A stretch of DNA of 64,000 nt from positions 1 to 64,000 of the forward strand of contig NZ_RBII01000001.1 of assembly GCF_003634015.1 (NCBI RefSeq), given 5' to 3'. Every line of letters begins with the position of its first letter. The first letter of the stretch is position 1. Made by a program: the position numbers and the translations under genes. The notes under the pieces are model-generated. The model searched no databases. It was not told the origin of the DNA and saw nothing but the letters and a program-made list of their open reading frames with translations. This DNA comes from Litorimonas taeanensis. Lineage in GTDB: Bacteria > Pseudomonadota > Alphaproteobacteria > Caulobacterales > Maricaulaceae. Positions 54,915-63,354 of this stretch are shown here, piece after piece.

Positions 54915-56438
54915 TTAATTTAACTGATCATAGGTGAGGTAAGATGATCTTGCCTCATCTTTGGTATTAGGAAAGTCATCTCTGAAATGCCCGCCTCGGC
55001 TTTCTTCTCTGGTTAAGGCCGCGGAGGCAATAATACGAGAGGTGATAAGAGGGTTAGCCCGGCCAACGATAGCGATAAGGCTATCAATATAATCAATCAA
55101 TGCGTTTAAATCGTCTGCGTTTCGGCGCACGCCGCACTTCAATGTCATGGCCTGACGAAGACCCAGGCTAATCTCTTTTTTCATAGAGAGCCAAGGTTGT
55201 GACCGAATGGTTGAGGCTTTTTTCGGTGATATCGTCATATTATTGATATGGGCTGCGGCGCGGCCACCAAACACCACGGCTTCCAAAAGCGAGTTACTGG
55301 CCAATCGATTGGCGCCGTGTACGCCCGTTGCACTACACTCTCCGACAGCGAATAATCCGTCTAAATTAGTTTGGCCCACACTATCTGTTGCAAGACCGCC
55401 CATATGATAATGTACGGCAGGAGAGACAGGGATGAGCTGAGTACGAGGGTCAATATTCGCGCTCATACAGCTTTTGAAAACAGTCGGGAATTCCTCGTCG
55501 AAATGGGCCCCTATCGCTGTGCGGCAATCTAAATAGGGCTGACGTCCCGCTTGAATTTCTGCAAATATAGCGCGGGCCACATCATCGCGGGGAGCAAGTT
55601 CGCCTTGCTCATGATAGCGCTGCATAAACCTTACGCCATCAGAATTAGTCAAAACGGCCCCTTCGCCGCGAAGCGCTTCGGTTGCCAAGGGGGCAGGGTC
55701 ACGGCCTATGTCTATTGCAGTGGGGTGGAACTGAACAAATTCCATATCACGCATTTTGGCACCGACAACAGCCGCCATGCCAAGCGCGTCACCGCGCGCC
55801 GTTTTGGGGTTCGTCGTAACAGCAAATAATCCGCCTACGCCGCCTGTCGCCATCACGGTAATATCGGCTTCTATACCCAGTAAGGCGCCATCATCACGTC
55901 GCGCCAACGCACCCGCAATGCCGCCATGGTTATCCGTCAATAGGCTTTCGGCCCGCCAACCAATAAGCCCAGTAATATGGTCGGCAGCTTGTGCTTTTTC
56001 GACCATAATATTGATAATCTCACGCCCTGCTGTATCGCCTTTGACGCGCGCTACGCGCGGCATAGAGTGAGCGGCCTCAAGTGAAAGGAATAAGCGTCCT
56101 TGGCTATCTCGGTCAAAGGGTACGCCCATCGCTGCGAGGTCATGCACACGGGCAGGGCCTTCTTCTGAAAGGATTTTAGCGATGACAGGGTCAACAAGAC
56201 CATCGCCCGCCGCTATGGTATCCGCGGCATGGCTAGCGGCGCTGTCATCAGGAGAAAGCGCCGCTGCAATTCCGCCTTGCGCCCATGCCGATGCTGCGCC
56301 CACCGTGGAACGACGAGACGTTAAAACAAACACTGGGCGCGGTGCGAGCTTTAGCGCCAAATATAAACCCGCCAAGCCTGCACCGACAACGAGAACCGCA
56401 CCAGCAGGCAGGCGCTTTGTATCTAAAGGCGTATTCAA
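54915..56438 (-). CDS. nadB: L-aspartate oxidase
   Basis: NadB oxidises aspartate to iminoaspartate with FAD, the first step of de novo NAD synthesis. The 507-residue product has the FAD motif VVGAGLAGLYLAL (about residues 17-29), the SAWAQGGIAAAL loop, the active-site region EFVQFHPTAI, and HYHMGGLATDSVGQTNLDGLF, as in the succinate dehydrogenase/fumarate reductase flavoprotein family, with a C-terminal helical part. It lies 3 nt downstream of nadA in the same direction, so both are one operon. nadC, often third, is not present. Confidence 0.95.
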   Translation of the reverse strand: MNTPLDTKRLPAGAVLVVGAGLAGLYLALKLAPRPVFVLTSRRSTVGAASAWAQGGIAAALSPDDSAASHAADTIAAGDGLVDPVIAKILSEEGPARVHDLAAMGVPFDRDSQGRLFLSLEAAHSMPRVARVKGDTAGREIINIMVEKAQAADHITGLIGWRAESLLTDNHGGIAGALARRDDGALLGIEADITVMATGGVGGLFAVTTNPKTARGDALGMAAVVGAKMRDMEFVQFHPTAIDIGRDPAPLATEALRGEGAVLTNSDGVRFMQRYHEQGELAPRDDVARAIFAEIQAGRQPYLDCRTAIGAHFDEEFPTVFKSCMSANIDPRTQLIPVSPAVHYHMGGLATDSVGQTNLDGLFAVGECSATGVHGANRLASNSLLEAVVFGGRAAAHINNMTISPKKASTIRSQPWLSMKKEISLGLRQAMTLKCGVRRNADDLNALIDYIDSLIAIVGRANPLITSRIIASAALTREESRGGHFRDDFPNTKDEARSSYLTYDQLN

Positions 56439-56441
56439 AAC

Positions 56442-57602
56442 CTATATAACCTTCACGGATTCTTCGGGAAGTTTAGGGTTGAAATGCCCCAATACAGGAT
56501 CGAATTTCACATTAATCATCCGCATGACAGCGTCATAAGCCCGCTTTCGCATGGCTTCTGGAACAAGGACTTCATTGCTTTCATCGCGCAGGCATTCGTA
56601 AAGATTCTCTAATGTGATCCGTTTCATATGGGGGCAAAGGTTACATGGACGTACAAAATCTGTTGTAGGGTTTTCCATCGCGACATTATCGGACATGGAG
56701 CATTCGGTTAGTAAGATAACATTTTTCGGCTTATTATCTGAAACATAATCAGACATGGCTTTGGTTGAGCCCGTAAAATCACTTTCCGCAACGACTTCGG
56801 GCGGGCATTCTGGGTGAGCTAAGACTACGACGCCGGGATGGGCTTCACGCATTTCGCGAACATCTGCGGCAGAGAAACGGGCATGCACCTCGCAGCGACC
56901 ATGCCACGCAATCACTTCAATATCAGTCTGTTTTGCCACATTTTTAGCTAAGAATTCATCTGGTAGCATGATGACTTTGTTAACGCCCCATTCCGCCGCG
57001 ATGTGCTGCACAATTGCTACTGCATTGGAGCTCGTGCAGCAAATATCTGACTCGGCTTTCACATCGGCTGATGTATTTACATAAGTAACGACGGGGATGC
57101 CGGGGTAACGCTCTTTAATGAGCTTAATATCATCACCTGTAATTGAAGAGGCAAGGGAACAGCCCGCCCGCATAGACGGGATAAAGACACGTTTTTCAGG
57201 GCATAAAATTTTTGACGTTTCAGCCATAAAATGCACGCCGCCTTGGATAATGATGTCCGCATCTGTTTTGGTCGCTTCAATAGCGAGCCCGAGAGAATCT
57301 CCAGTATAATCTCCGACCAGACCAAAAATATCAGGCGTCATGTAATTATGCGCCAAAATAACGGCGTTTTTCTCTTTTTTCAGCTTGTTAATGGCATGAA
57401 CAAGTGGAGCATAGGCTGGCCATTCCATTTTAGGGATAAAGTCACTGACTTGGTCATAAAGGTGATCTGTCGCGGCTCTTACTTCATCAGTATAAGCCAG
57501 TTCACCCGTTGGTCTGTCTGGAACTGCGCAGACACCATTCTCGACTTCAAGTGTTTGACCAATCCAACGCCCGTTTTCCCAATTTATCAGTTCTTTGCCC
57601 AT
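56442..57602 (-). CDS. nadA: Quinolinate synthase
   Basis: NadA condenses iminoaspartate with dihydroxyacetone phosphate to quinolinate using a [4Fe-4S] cluster. The 386-residue product shows the Cys-bearing segments of the family: [32 protein letters not shown] and [11 protein letters not shown]. It has the substrate motifs [23 protein letters not shown] and [14 protein letters not shown] precedes the ATG at 57602. It is the first gene of the nadAB operon, and no NadR/NiaR-type operator was recognised upstream. The region between it and the FabH-like gene holds a nested inverted repeat. Confidence 0.96.
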   Translation of the reverse strand: MGKELINWENGRWIGQTLEVENGVCAVPDRPTGELAYTDEVRAATDHLYDQVSDFIPKMEWPAYAPLVHAINKLKKEKNAVILAHNYMTPDIFGLVGDYTGDSLGLAIEATKTDADIIIQGGVHFMAETSKILCPEKRVFIPSMRAGCSLASSITGDDIKLIKERYPGIPVVTYVNTSADVKAESDICCTSSNAVAIVQHIAAEWGVNKVIMLPDEFLAKNVAKQTDIEVIAWHGRCEVHARFSAADVREMREAHPGVVVLAHPECPPEVVAESDFTGSTKAMSDYVSDNKPKNVILLTECSMSDNVAMENPTTDFVRPCNLCPHMKRITLENLYECLRDESNEVLVPEAMRKRAYDAVMRMINVKFDPVLGHFNPKLPEESVKVI

Positions 57603-57757
57603 GAAATACAGATCTCCGCTAATAACTAGCCTTCATATAGGAAGAGTAAGGCATCGATGCTATTGATTTTTGTTGATAAAAAAGGTGTAGGGATAGTCGA
57701 AAATGAATAGTCAGCTTTTCATTCCATAGAGTTTTATGGAAGTTCTCTCTAGCTGTT

Positions 57758-57805
57758 CGTCTAATAATTCATCTAAAACTAAGGGTTTTAGAGACTATTT
57801 AGACG
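57758..57805. other. Nested inverted repeat upstream of nadA
   Basis: An outer pair CGTCTAA (57758-57764) with TTAGACG (57799-57805) encloses an inner pair CTAAAAC (57773-57779) with GTTTTAG (57785-57791). The structure sits 9 nt past the end of the FabH-like gene and about 155 nt before nadA. No T-run follows on the minus strand, so it may be a weak terminator or a leader element. Confidence 0.5.
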
Positions 57806-57813
57806 GATTGGGC

Positions 57814-58959
57814 TTAAGCCACTTTCTTTATAAAGACTGCGCCGGCTGAATAACCTGCACCAAAACTACAGATTAATCCCATATCCCCAGATTTAAAATC
57901 TTCGCTGTGTTTATGAAAGGCGATGATAGAGCCCGCAGATGATGTATTGGCATATTCATCCAAGACGACGGGTGCTTGTTCAATGTCTACGTCTTTACCA
58001 AGGACTTTTTTGGCAATCAGGACGTTCATGTTCAAATTGGCTTGGTGGAGCCACATGCGTTTTAATTCATGAGGGTCAAGATTATTTGCCTCGCATTCAG
58101 CCGTAATCATTTTTGCGACCATAGGGACGACTTCCTTGAATACGCTTCGGCCGTTTTGGACAAATAGCTTATCTGTTAAACCTTTTTTTCCTCGGTCTCC
58201 TGTCATTCCATTATCCTCAGGGGCGCAATGGTTGAGAAAACCAAAATTGTTTCTGATGTTATTTGAAAATTCTGTTACTAATTTCGATGCTACGATTTCC
58301 CAATGTTCAGATGGGGCGATATCATCTGATTCAACCAAAATAGCTGTGGCGACGTCACCGAAAATAAAATGCGCGTCACGGTCTTTGAAATTTAAATGCG
58401 CAGTACAGATTTCGGGGTTAACAACCAAAACTGATTTGGCTTGACCGCCAATAATGAGTCCACGCGCTGTTTCAATGCCGAATGTCGCTGAAGAACAAGC
58501 TACATTCATATCAAAGGCAAAGCCTGACGTGCCTAATAAAGATTGCACCTCGACAGCGACGGCAGGGTATCCACGCTGTAAATTTGAGCAGGCCACTATG
58601 ACGGCGCCGACATCTTCTGGCTTCCGGTTTGCGCGCTCAAGGGCTTGACGAGCTGCATATGCCGCGATTTCCGCGAGAATTGATGGCTCAGCATCTGCTC
58701 TGGCTGGGATGCGGGGCGCCATTATGTTCGGGTCAAGAATTGGCTCTTTGGAAATTACATAACGTGATTTAACACCCGATGCTTTTTCAATGAATTCTGC
58801 ATTAGAATAGGTCAGGGGAAGCTTTTCACCGCTCTCGATTTCTGCGACATTTTCTGAATTCCACTTATCGACATAAGCATTAAAGCTCTCGACAAGTTCT
58901 TCATTGGAAATAGAATCTTTGGGAGTCCAAAGACCTGTGGAGCTGATAACGGCTTTCAT
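57814..58959 (-). CDS. Beta-ketoacyl-ACP synthase III-like enzyme
   Basis: A 381-residue thiolase-fold condensing enzyme, longer than E. coli FabH (317), with a large insertion in the N-terminal part (residues 25-60). The catalytic triad is visible: C155 (NVACSSATFG), H305 (WLHQANLNMN) and N338 (EYANTSSAGS). This longer subgroup is annotated as 3-oxoacyl-ACP synthase in many Gram-negatives and is thought to prime or condense acyl chains. It is followed by nadA and is divergent from the xylanase gene. No other fatty-acid synthesis gene is near, so the donor acyl group cannot be inferred. Confidence 0.9.
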   Translation of the reverse strand: MKAVISSTGLWTPKDSISNEELVESFNAYVDKWNSENVAEIESGEKLPLTYSNAEFIEKASGVKSRYVISKEPILDPNIMAPRIPARADAEPSILAEIAAYAARQALERANRKPEDVGAVIVACSNLQRGYPAVAVEVQSLLGTSGFAFDMNVACSSATFGIETARGLIIGGQAKSVLVVNPEICTAHLNFKDRDAHFIFGDVATAILVESDDIAPSEHWEIVASKLVTEFSNNIRNNFGFLNHCAPEDNGMTGDRGKKGLTDKLFVQNGRSVFKEVVPMVAKMITAECEANNLDPHELKRMWLHQANLNMNVLIAKKVLGKDVDIEQAPVVLDEYANTSSAGSIIAFHKHSEDFKSGDMGLICSFGAGYSAGAVFIKKVA

Positions 58960-59173
58960 GCGTTCCCTTTTGGGTTTTGTTGTTTTTATAGCTATGCAAC
59001 ATCCCGCCCATTTAGTTCAAGCGCTAAAGGACATATGGCTGAATATGGCAGAATGTCGTTCTGTAAGCATCAGTATGTTTTCATTTCATTAACCCTGCCT
59101 TTTAAACGGATATTGAGGCTCTTCGCTTAGGGTAAATCCCGAAGAAGGGGTGTGTGTTCAAGGTGAGTGAGTG

Positions 59174-60388
59174 ATGGAATTTACGGCTAGAGATAGATTA
59201 AAGCTGCTCTCAGGGGCGAGTGCTTTGTTACTAACGGCTTGTGGAGGGGGCGGAGCGTCCTCGTCATCTGCTGTGTCGCCCCCGCCACCACCTCCTCCTC
59301 CTCCTCCTCCTCCGCCTCCGCCTCCGCCTCCGCCGCCAACTTCATCAGCCCCCACTGAGGGCTTGCTGAGAGACAAATACAGGAATCAATTTGTCGTTGG
59401 GGCTGCGCTAAAAAGTTTTCAGCTGGGTGGATCGGATTTGTCTGGAAATTTGACCGCGTCACAGTTTAATAGTCTCACTCCTGAATTTGAACTTAAACCT
59501 GATGTGCTTTCGCCCTCAGAAGGCGTCTATAATTTTGATGCGGCCGATACATTGGTGAATTGGGCGATAGACCAAGGCATGGAAGTCAGAGGGCATGCAT
59601 TGCTTTGGCATGAAGCGACACCTGACTATTTCCTTCAAGGGCGCCGTGCAGAGATTAAGGCGCGATTGGAAAATTATATTACCACAGTGGTCAATCATTT
59701 TAAGGGCCGTATTCGTGTTTGGGATGTCGTGAATGAAGTTGTCTCCGTTGATTTATATAATGGTGATGCTGGCATTGGTCCTGACCGCCGAACGAATTGG
59801 TTTGATGCAGTCGGGAATGCGGATTATTTGGATTGGGCATTCAGGGCGGCCCGCGCGGCGGATCCAGATGCTTTGCTGTTCCTTAATGACTACGAGACTG
59901 AGAGCGAGCGCAAGCGAAGTTGGTTGATAGAAATTCTACAAAGATTTCAAGATCGCGGCGTACCAATTGATGGGGTTGGGCATCAATTTCATTTGCAATT
60001 AAATACCTCGGCAGATCTCGCATTGCAGGCAATTGATGACATCGACAACCAGTTTATGGGATTGATAAATCACGTCACAGAAATGGATGTGAACTATTAT
60101 CAAAACCCAGGGTCATGCTGGGAAACACAAACTGGTTGCGAAGCTGATCTAGGCCCTGTTCCGCCCGAAGATAAACTCGCCGCGCATGCGCAGCTTATGA
60201 GAGATATGTTTCAAGGGTTTGTTGCGCGGTCCAGTGTGGAATCTGTCACAATGTGGGGCGTTATCGATAGCGATAGCTGGTTGAATGATGTCCCTATTGA
60301 ACGATATAATTATCCTTTATTGTTTGATAGAGAGGGTGAGCCGAAACCTGCCTTTCATGCAATTACAGACGATAGCTATGTGATTTAG
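59174..60388 (+). CDS. Endo-1,4-beta-xylanase, GH10, lipoprotein
   Basis: A glycoside hydrolase family 10 enzyme that cleaves internal beta-1,4 bonds of xylan. The 404-residue product has a lipoprotein signal (LLTACGG, Cys23), a Ser-rich stretch, a linker of 20 consecutive prolines (residues 36-55) and a GH10 catalytic domain. Acid/base Glu is E188 in VWDVVNEVV, and the nucleophile is E303 in HVTEMDVN. The ATG at 59174 is preferred over a GTG one codon earlier. It is probably displayed at the cell surface to attack algal or plant xylan. It stands alone, divergent from the FabH-like gene, and overlaps tag at its 3' end by 4 nt. Confidence 0.94.
   Translation: MEFTARDRLKLLSGASALLLTACGGGGASSSSAVSPPPPPPPPPPPPPPPPPPPPTSSAPTEGLLRDKYRNQFVVGAALKSFQLGGSDLSGNLTASQFNSLTPEFELKPDVLSPSEGVYNFDAADTLVNWAIDQGMEVRGHALLWHEATPDYFLQGRRAEIKARLENYITTVVNHFKGRIRVWDVVNEVVSVDLYNGDAGIGPDRRTNWFDAVGNADYLDWAFRAARAADPDALLFLNDYETESERKRSWLIEILQRFQDRGVPIDGVGHQFHLQLNTSADLALQAIDDIDNQFMGLINHVTEMDVNYYQNPGSCWETQTGCEADLGPVPPEDKLAAHAQLMRDMFQGFVARSSVESVTMWGVIDSDSWLNDVPIERYNYPLLFDREGEPKPAFHAITDDSYVI
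59279..59338 (+). repeat. Trinucleotide tract encoding 20 prolines
   Basis: Twenty consecutive CCN codons, including seven CCT in a row and then CCG/CCT alternation. The tract keeps frame if triplets are gained or lost, so length variation would change only the linker. Confidence 0.97.
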
Positions 60389-61029
60389 AGGCGCCGAGTA
60401 TCGCGGCAAGCTTCGTAAACATGACAATCCGTTGCATGGTCATTTATCATGCCCACGGCCTGCATGAAGGCATAGACAATGACGGGGCCGACAAATTTAA
60501 ATCCGCGCTTTTTTAAGTCTTTTGAAAGCGCGATTGATTCTGGGCTTTCAACAGGGGCGTCTTTAAATTGCTTCCACGCATTTTGAATCGGTGCCCCGCC
60601 TACAAAGTCCCATAGATAATCCGAGAAATTGAGGCCTTCTTCATCGCGCATTTTTAAAAATATTTGCGCGTTAACAATAGCGGCATTTATCTTGAGTTTT
60701 GATCGGATAATGCCTGCATCTGATAATAACCGTGCGCGGTCTGCCTCTGTATAAAAGGCGACAATATCAGGGTCGAAGCCATCATAGGCTTTGAGTAAAT
60801 TATCGCGTTTTCGTAGGATCGTTATCCATGCCAGCCCAGCTTGTTGTCCATCCTGGATGAGTTTCGAAAACAAGGCTTTATCATCATAAATGGGGCGCCC
60901 CCATTCTTCGTCATGATAGGCGCAATAAAGCGCATCGGTCGGAGGCACCCAGCCACAGCGGGGCAGGTTTGGGTCATGATCGGGGAAACGAGGGTCGCGT
61001 TTCTCTGGGTCGTTTATGGTACGGGGCAT
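60385..61029 (-). CDS. tag: DNA-3-methyladenine glycosylase I
   Basis: Tag removes 3-methyladenine from alkylated DNA. The 214-residue product shows the family start RCGWVPPTDALYCAYHDEEWG, with Cys25 and His39 as zinc ligands and a second Cys/His pair in NDHATDCHVYE near the C-terminus. The helix-hairpin-helix core includes AGLAWITILRKRDNLLKAYDGFD, and FKFVGPVIVYAFMQAVGMIN is typical. About 20 extra residues precede the conserved part. It is the last gene of a four-gene minus-strand cluster, overlaps its upstream neighbour by 16 nt, and its stop overlaps the stop of the xylanase gene. Confidence 0.95.
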   Translation of the reverse strand: MPRTINDPEKRDPRFPDHDPNLPRCGWVPPTDALYCAYHDEEWGRPIYDDKALFSKLIQDGQQAGLAWITILRKRDNLLKAYDGFDPDIVAFYTEADRARLLSDAGIIRSKLKINAAIVNAQIFLKMRDEEGLNFSDYLWDFVGGAPIQNAWKQFKDAPVESPESIALSKDLKKRGFKFVGPVIVYAFMQAVGMINDHATDCHVYEACRDTRRL

Positions 61030-61388
61030 TTCATCAATTCCTGATCTGTGATTTCTTCATATCGAGAGACACCTTGGCTTTCATCACCTGATATCCACTG
61101 CCAGTCTAAATCCATCACAAGGCGCCCATCCTGATTTTCGGAAAATTTCGCCGTGGCTTTCCCAGCTTTCAAATCGCGGTCAGTTGTCAAACAATGATAT
61201 AGCATTTCGCCATGTCCATTATCATTAAATTGTCCGATAATATGACCTTCACGAACATCGCCGCCGAAATAATCTGCGTAAAACACGATGCCTTGTTGCC
61301 AGAAGTGAAAGCGAGTTTTGCTTGAGACGACGCCGTTATCTGAATTTTCAACAGGAATGAACACACGGTTATCCAAAGATAATTTCAT
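61014..61388 (-). CDS. Small protein of a family often labelled N-acetylglutamate synthase
   Basis: A 124-residue soluble protein, beta-rich, with conserved-looking FIPVENSDNGVVSSKTRFHFWQ-type start and later YFGGDVREGHIIGQF and DLDWQWISGDESQGVSRYEE. It matches a small-protein family widely annotated as 'n-acetylglutamate synthase', a name that is probably a misannotation since no acetyltransferase motif is present. I use the ATG at 61388; a TTG at 61403 is in frame but unlikely. It overlaps tag by 16 nt and follows the GNAT gene by 11 nt, so all belong to one operon. The real function is unknown. Confidence 0.78.
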   Translation of the reverse strand: MKLSLDNRVFIPVENSDNGVVSSKTRFHFWQQGIVFYADYFGGDVREGHIIGQFNDNGHGEMLYHCLTTDRDLKAGKATAKFSENQDGRLVMDLDWQWISGDESQGVSRYEEITDQELMKCPVP

Positions 61389-61399
61389 TGGGCCTTGCT

Positions 61400-61873
61400 T
61401 CAAAGTTGCTTCTCCATGCCGATATTCGCACGTTTATAAATGGGGTGAGGGCCTTCGTGATTCACCGTCCAACCATTGCGAGCATAGAGGCGGAGCGCCG
61501 CTGCGTTTTTGGTGTTCGACAATAAAAATAAACGTGAGAGACCAAGTGTATTTTTGGCAAAACTCTCAGCATTTTCCATCAAAATTTGTCCAATTCCCTG
61601 TCCGCGGAACTGACTATCAACGGCCATTTTCGTGAGTTCATACTCTCCATTCTCATGACGTTTTAGCGCTACAGCGCCCGCTATCTCTGTGCCCAGATGG
61701 GCTGAGAGGACATGATTGCCATTTTGCGTATAAATTTCAGGTTGGGCTATCATCAACTTGTCTGACTCTTCGAGGACATGCAGGTCTTTGATCCATTGCG
61801 CATTTAAGGCGGCAAAGCGCGGCAGGGCGTCTGGGGCATTATGCTTGATGATGACCCTAGTGTTTTTGTCCAT
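61400..61873 (-). CDS. GNAT family N-acetyltransferase
   Basis: A 157-residue acetyltransferase of the Gcn5-related fold. The acetyl-CoA pyrophosphate loop is SQFRGQGIGQILM (motif A, about residues 97-109), preceded by YELTKMAVD, with motif B in RLFLLSNTKNAAALRLYARNGW near 122-143. The acceptor substrate cannot be predicted. Its start overlaps the end of the YgfZ-like gene by 17 nt, and the next gene begins 11 nt after its stop, so it is in the middle of an operon with the folate-dependent YgfZ-like protein and tag. Confidence 0.9.
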   Translation of the reverse strand: MDKNTRVIIKHNAPDALPRFAALNAQWIKDLHVLEESDKLMIAQPEIYTQNGNHVLSAHLGTEIAGAVALKRHENGEYELTKMAVDSQFRGQGIGQILMENAESFAKNTLGLSRLFLLSNTKNAAALRLYARNGWTVNHEGPHPIYKRANIGMEKQL

Positions 61874-62636
61874 CGATAGAATCCATAATAGCGATTTCTA
61901 CATCATTTACAGTGGGAGAGGCCTCTGCCGCACGCCAGCGGTCAAGCCTGACAAGCGCTATACCCATTTTGTCTTGGACATAGAGGATTTCCCCAATGAC
62001 ACGGCTATCGGCCATAATGCGGTCGCCAGCTTGCGCCTGTCCAGTAAAGATAACGCCGCGCATACGTTTTTTAACTGTGGTCATACGTTTCATACGCGAG
62101 ACAACTTCTTGACCGACAAAACACCCTTTTTGAAAGTTCACGCCGTTCATCAAATCCATATTAGCATCGGCGGGGAATGTCGTTTGAGTTTCAAAATCCC
62201 ATTCGCTGTCCACTATGCCTAAGGATAATCTATGGGCGTTATAGTCGCTATCTGTTTCAGTTAGAGGCGTTGGCGTTATAAAGCGGTGTCCCAATGACGG
62301 GTGACGCGGATCTGGATGCCCGAGCCTCTCCGTTTCGTCCCACAGGGCATAAACTTGAAAAAGTTCTGTTACATCCTCAATCGTGATGGGCGCGCGGAGG
62401 CGATACATTTTCAGACGTTTAAAGAGGGCGTCTGAAAATTTAGTTGGTGTATCGATTAAAAAATCCGCTCCGTCTTTGGTCACAAAAAAATCGGCAATAA
62501 TTTTCCCTTGAGGCGTTAGCAGCGCGGTAAAGGTTAAGTCGTCAGATAGAGTATTGGTAACAATACCCTCTAGCCAAGCCTGAACTCCCTCGCCAGAGAG
62601 TTTGAATAGAGAGCGGTTCAATAGGGAGATAGACAT
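61857..62636 (-). CDS. ygfZ: YgfZ/GcvT-family folate-binding protein
   Basis: YgfZ-type proteins use folate to support assembly or repair of certain iron-sulfur proteins. The 259-residue product contains the signature KGCFVGQEVVSRMK with the conserved Cys, and an N-terminal half related to the T-protein of glycine cleavage (LSGEGVQAWLEGIVTN). I choose the ATG at 62636 because it gives the family start MSISLLNRSLFKLSG; an in-frame ATG at 62699 would add 21 residues without a ribosome site. It is the first gene of a minus-strand operon with GNAT, the small protein and tag, and is divergent from the guanidine-exporter gene. Confidence 0.92.
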   Translation of the reverse strand: MSISLLNRSLFKLSGEGVQAWLEGIVTNTLSDDLTFTALLTPQGKIIADFFVTKDGADFLIDTPTKFSDALFKRLKMYRLRAPITIEDVTELFQVYALWDETERLGHPDPRHPSLGHRFITPTPLTETDSDYNAHRLSLGIVDSEWDFETQTTFPADANMDLMNGVNFQKGCFVGQEVVSRMKRMTTVKKRMRGVIFTGQAQAGDRIMADSRVIGEILYVQDKMGIALVRLDRWRAAEASPTVNDVEIAIMDSIDGQKH

Positions 62637-62828
62637 GACATGGATAAAGCATGATTTGGTATTTTGGGGAAGGGGGCAAACCCTTTGATTGCGGATCATA
62701 AAACAGAGGTTATGTGGCGGCGGTTTAAACTTTCATGGGCCTTCGCGCGCCTTACGGCTCGCCGTCTGGGCCGAGCGAATTGCTTTTGCCTTATAAGAGG
62801 GCATTTCACGCCCCCACTATAGAACGAC

Positions 62829-62859
62829 TTGCGTAATTTCGTCTGACCACATATATAAT
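62829..62859 (+). promoter_or_regulatory. Promoter driving the riboswitch and SMR gene
   Basis: A perfect TATAAT at 62854-62859 with TTGCGT at 62829-62834 (19-nt spacing; a TATATA two bases earlier would give 17). Transcription would start near 62866, directly before the first riboswitch hairpin. Confidence 0.6.
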
Positions 62860-62870
62860 CGCTAACGCCA

Positions 62871-62924
62871 GTCAGGACGACCTGACATGAAAACGGCATT
62901 CCTGGGACGACCCAAAAACAGGAG
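62871..62924 (+). promoter_or_regulatory. Guanidine-II (mini-ykkC) riboswitch
   Basis: Two tandem hairpins with identical ACGA tetraloops closed by GG/CC: GTCAGG-ACGA-CCTGAC at 62871-62886 and TGGG-ACGA-CCCA at 62903-62914, joined by a 16-nt linker. This is the hallmark of the guanidine-II class. The ribosome site AGGAG at 62920-62924 is six bases past the second hairpin. CAGGA at 62919-62923 can pair with TCCTG at 62900-62904, which overlaps the second hairpin, offering an off-state that hides the ribosome site and is released when guanidine stabilises the hairpins. It controls an SMR exporter, the usual target of this class. Confidence 0.88.
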
Positions 62925-62930
62925 CCATTT

Positions 62931-63248
62931 ATGGCGTGGGTCTATTTACTTCTAGCAGGGTTATTGGAAACGGTTTGGTCGACAAGCCTTAAGCATAGTG
63001 CGGATAAAGGCAGCGTATTCTGGCTGTTTGTAACAGGCATTGCTATGATTGCGAGCTTACTGGCGCTTTATGCTGCGATGCGCAATCTACCGCTTGGTGT
63101 AGCTTATCCTATATGGACAGGTATTGGCTCAGTCAGTGCGATTGTGGTTGGAGTTTTTCTTTTTAAGGAAACTATCAATATATCAACGGTTATTGGTGTT
63201 TTGTTTTTAATAGTCGGTATGGGGTTGATCAGCCTTAAGGCCCATTAA
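62931..63248 (+). CDS. gdx: SMR family exporter, probable guanidinium exporter Gdx
   Basis: A 105-residue small multidrug resistance protein with four transmembrane helices; such proteins work as antiparallel dimers. The central E13 and W16 in AGLLETVWSTSLK match the Gdx/SugE subgroup, which exports guanidinium ion in exchange for protons, rather than the polyaromatic-drug Qac subgroup. PLGVAYPIWTGIGSVSA is also typical of Gdx. AGGAG precedes the ATG by six bases. The riboswitch directly upstream makes the guanidinium assignment strong. The gene is alone on its strand and ends about 60 nt before a bidirectional terminator shared with glnA. Confidence 0.93.
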   Translation: MAWVYLLLAGLLETVWSTSLKHSADKGSVFWLFVTGIAMIASLLALYAAMRNLPLGVAYPIWTGIGSVSAIVVGVFLFKETINISTVIGVLFLIVGMGLISLKAH

Positions 63249-63307
63249 ATCTTGAGAGGGCGCCGTCATACGGACTCAGAATATGGACGCAGATTTAAAT
63301 GCCCAAT

Positions 63308-63335
63308 AAAAAAGCCGCCCCGAGGGACGGCTTTT
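63308..63335 (-). terminator. Terminator of glnA (bidirectional with gdx)
   Basis: Read on the minus strand, AAAAGCCGTCCC pairs with GGGGCGGCTTTT (one G-U) with a very small loop and a six-T run (A-run at 63308-63313 on the plus strand). A shorter T-run on the plus strand could also stop gdx transcripts. Confidence 0.85.
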
Positions 63336-63354
63336 CATTCGAAAGGCTATAAAC

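Noticed and set aside
59187-59462. Minus-strand open frames rich in Gly/Glu opposite the xylanase gene
   Set aside because: They are the antisense reading of the CCN proline tract and have no ribosome site or family similarity.
62696-62899. Minus-strand open frame across the riboswitch region
   Set aside because: It runs through the promoter and both ACGA hairpins and has no coding character; the riboswitch explains the region better.
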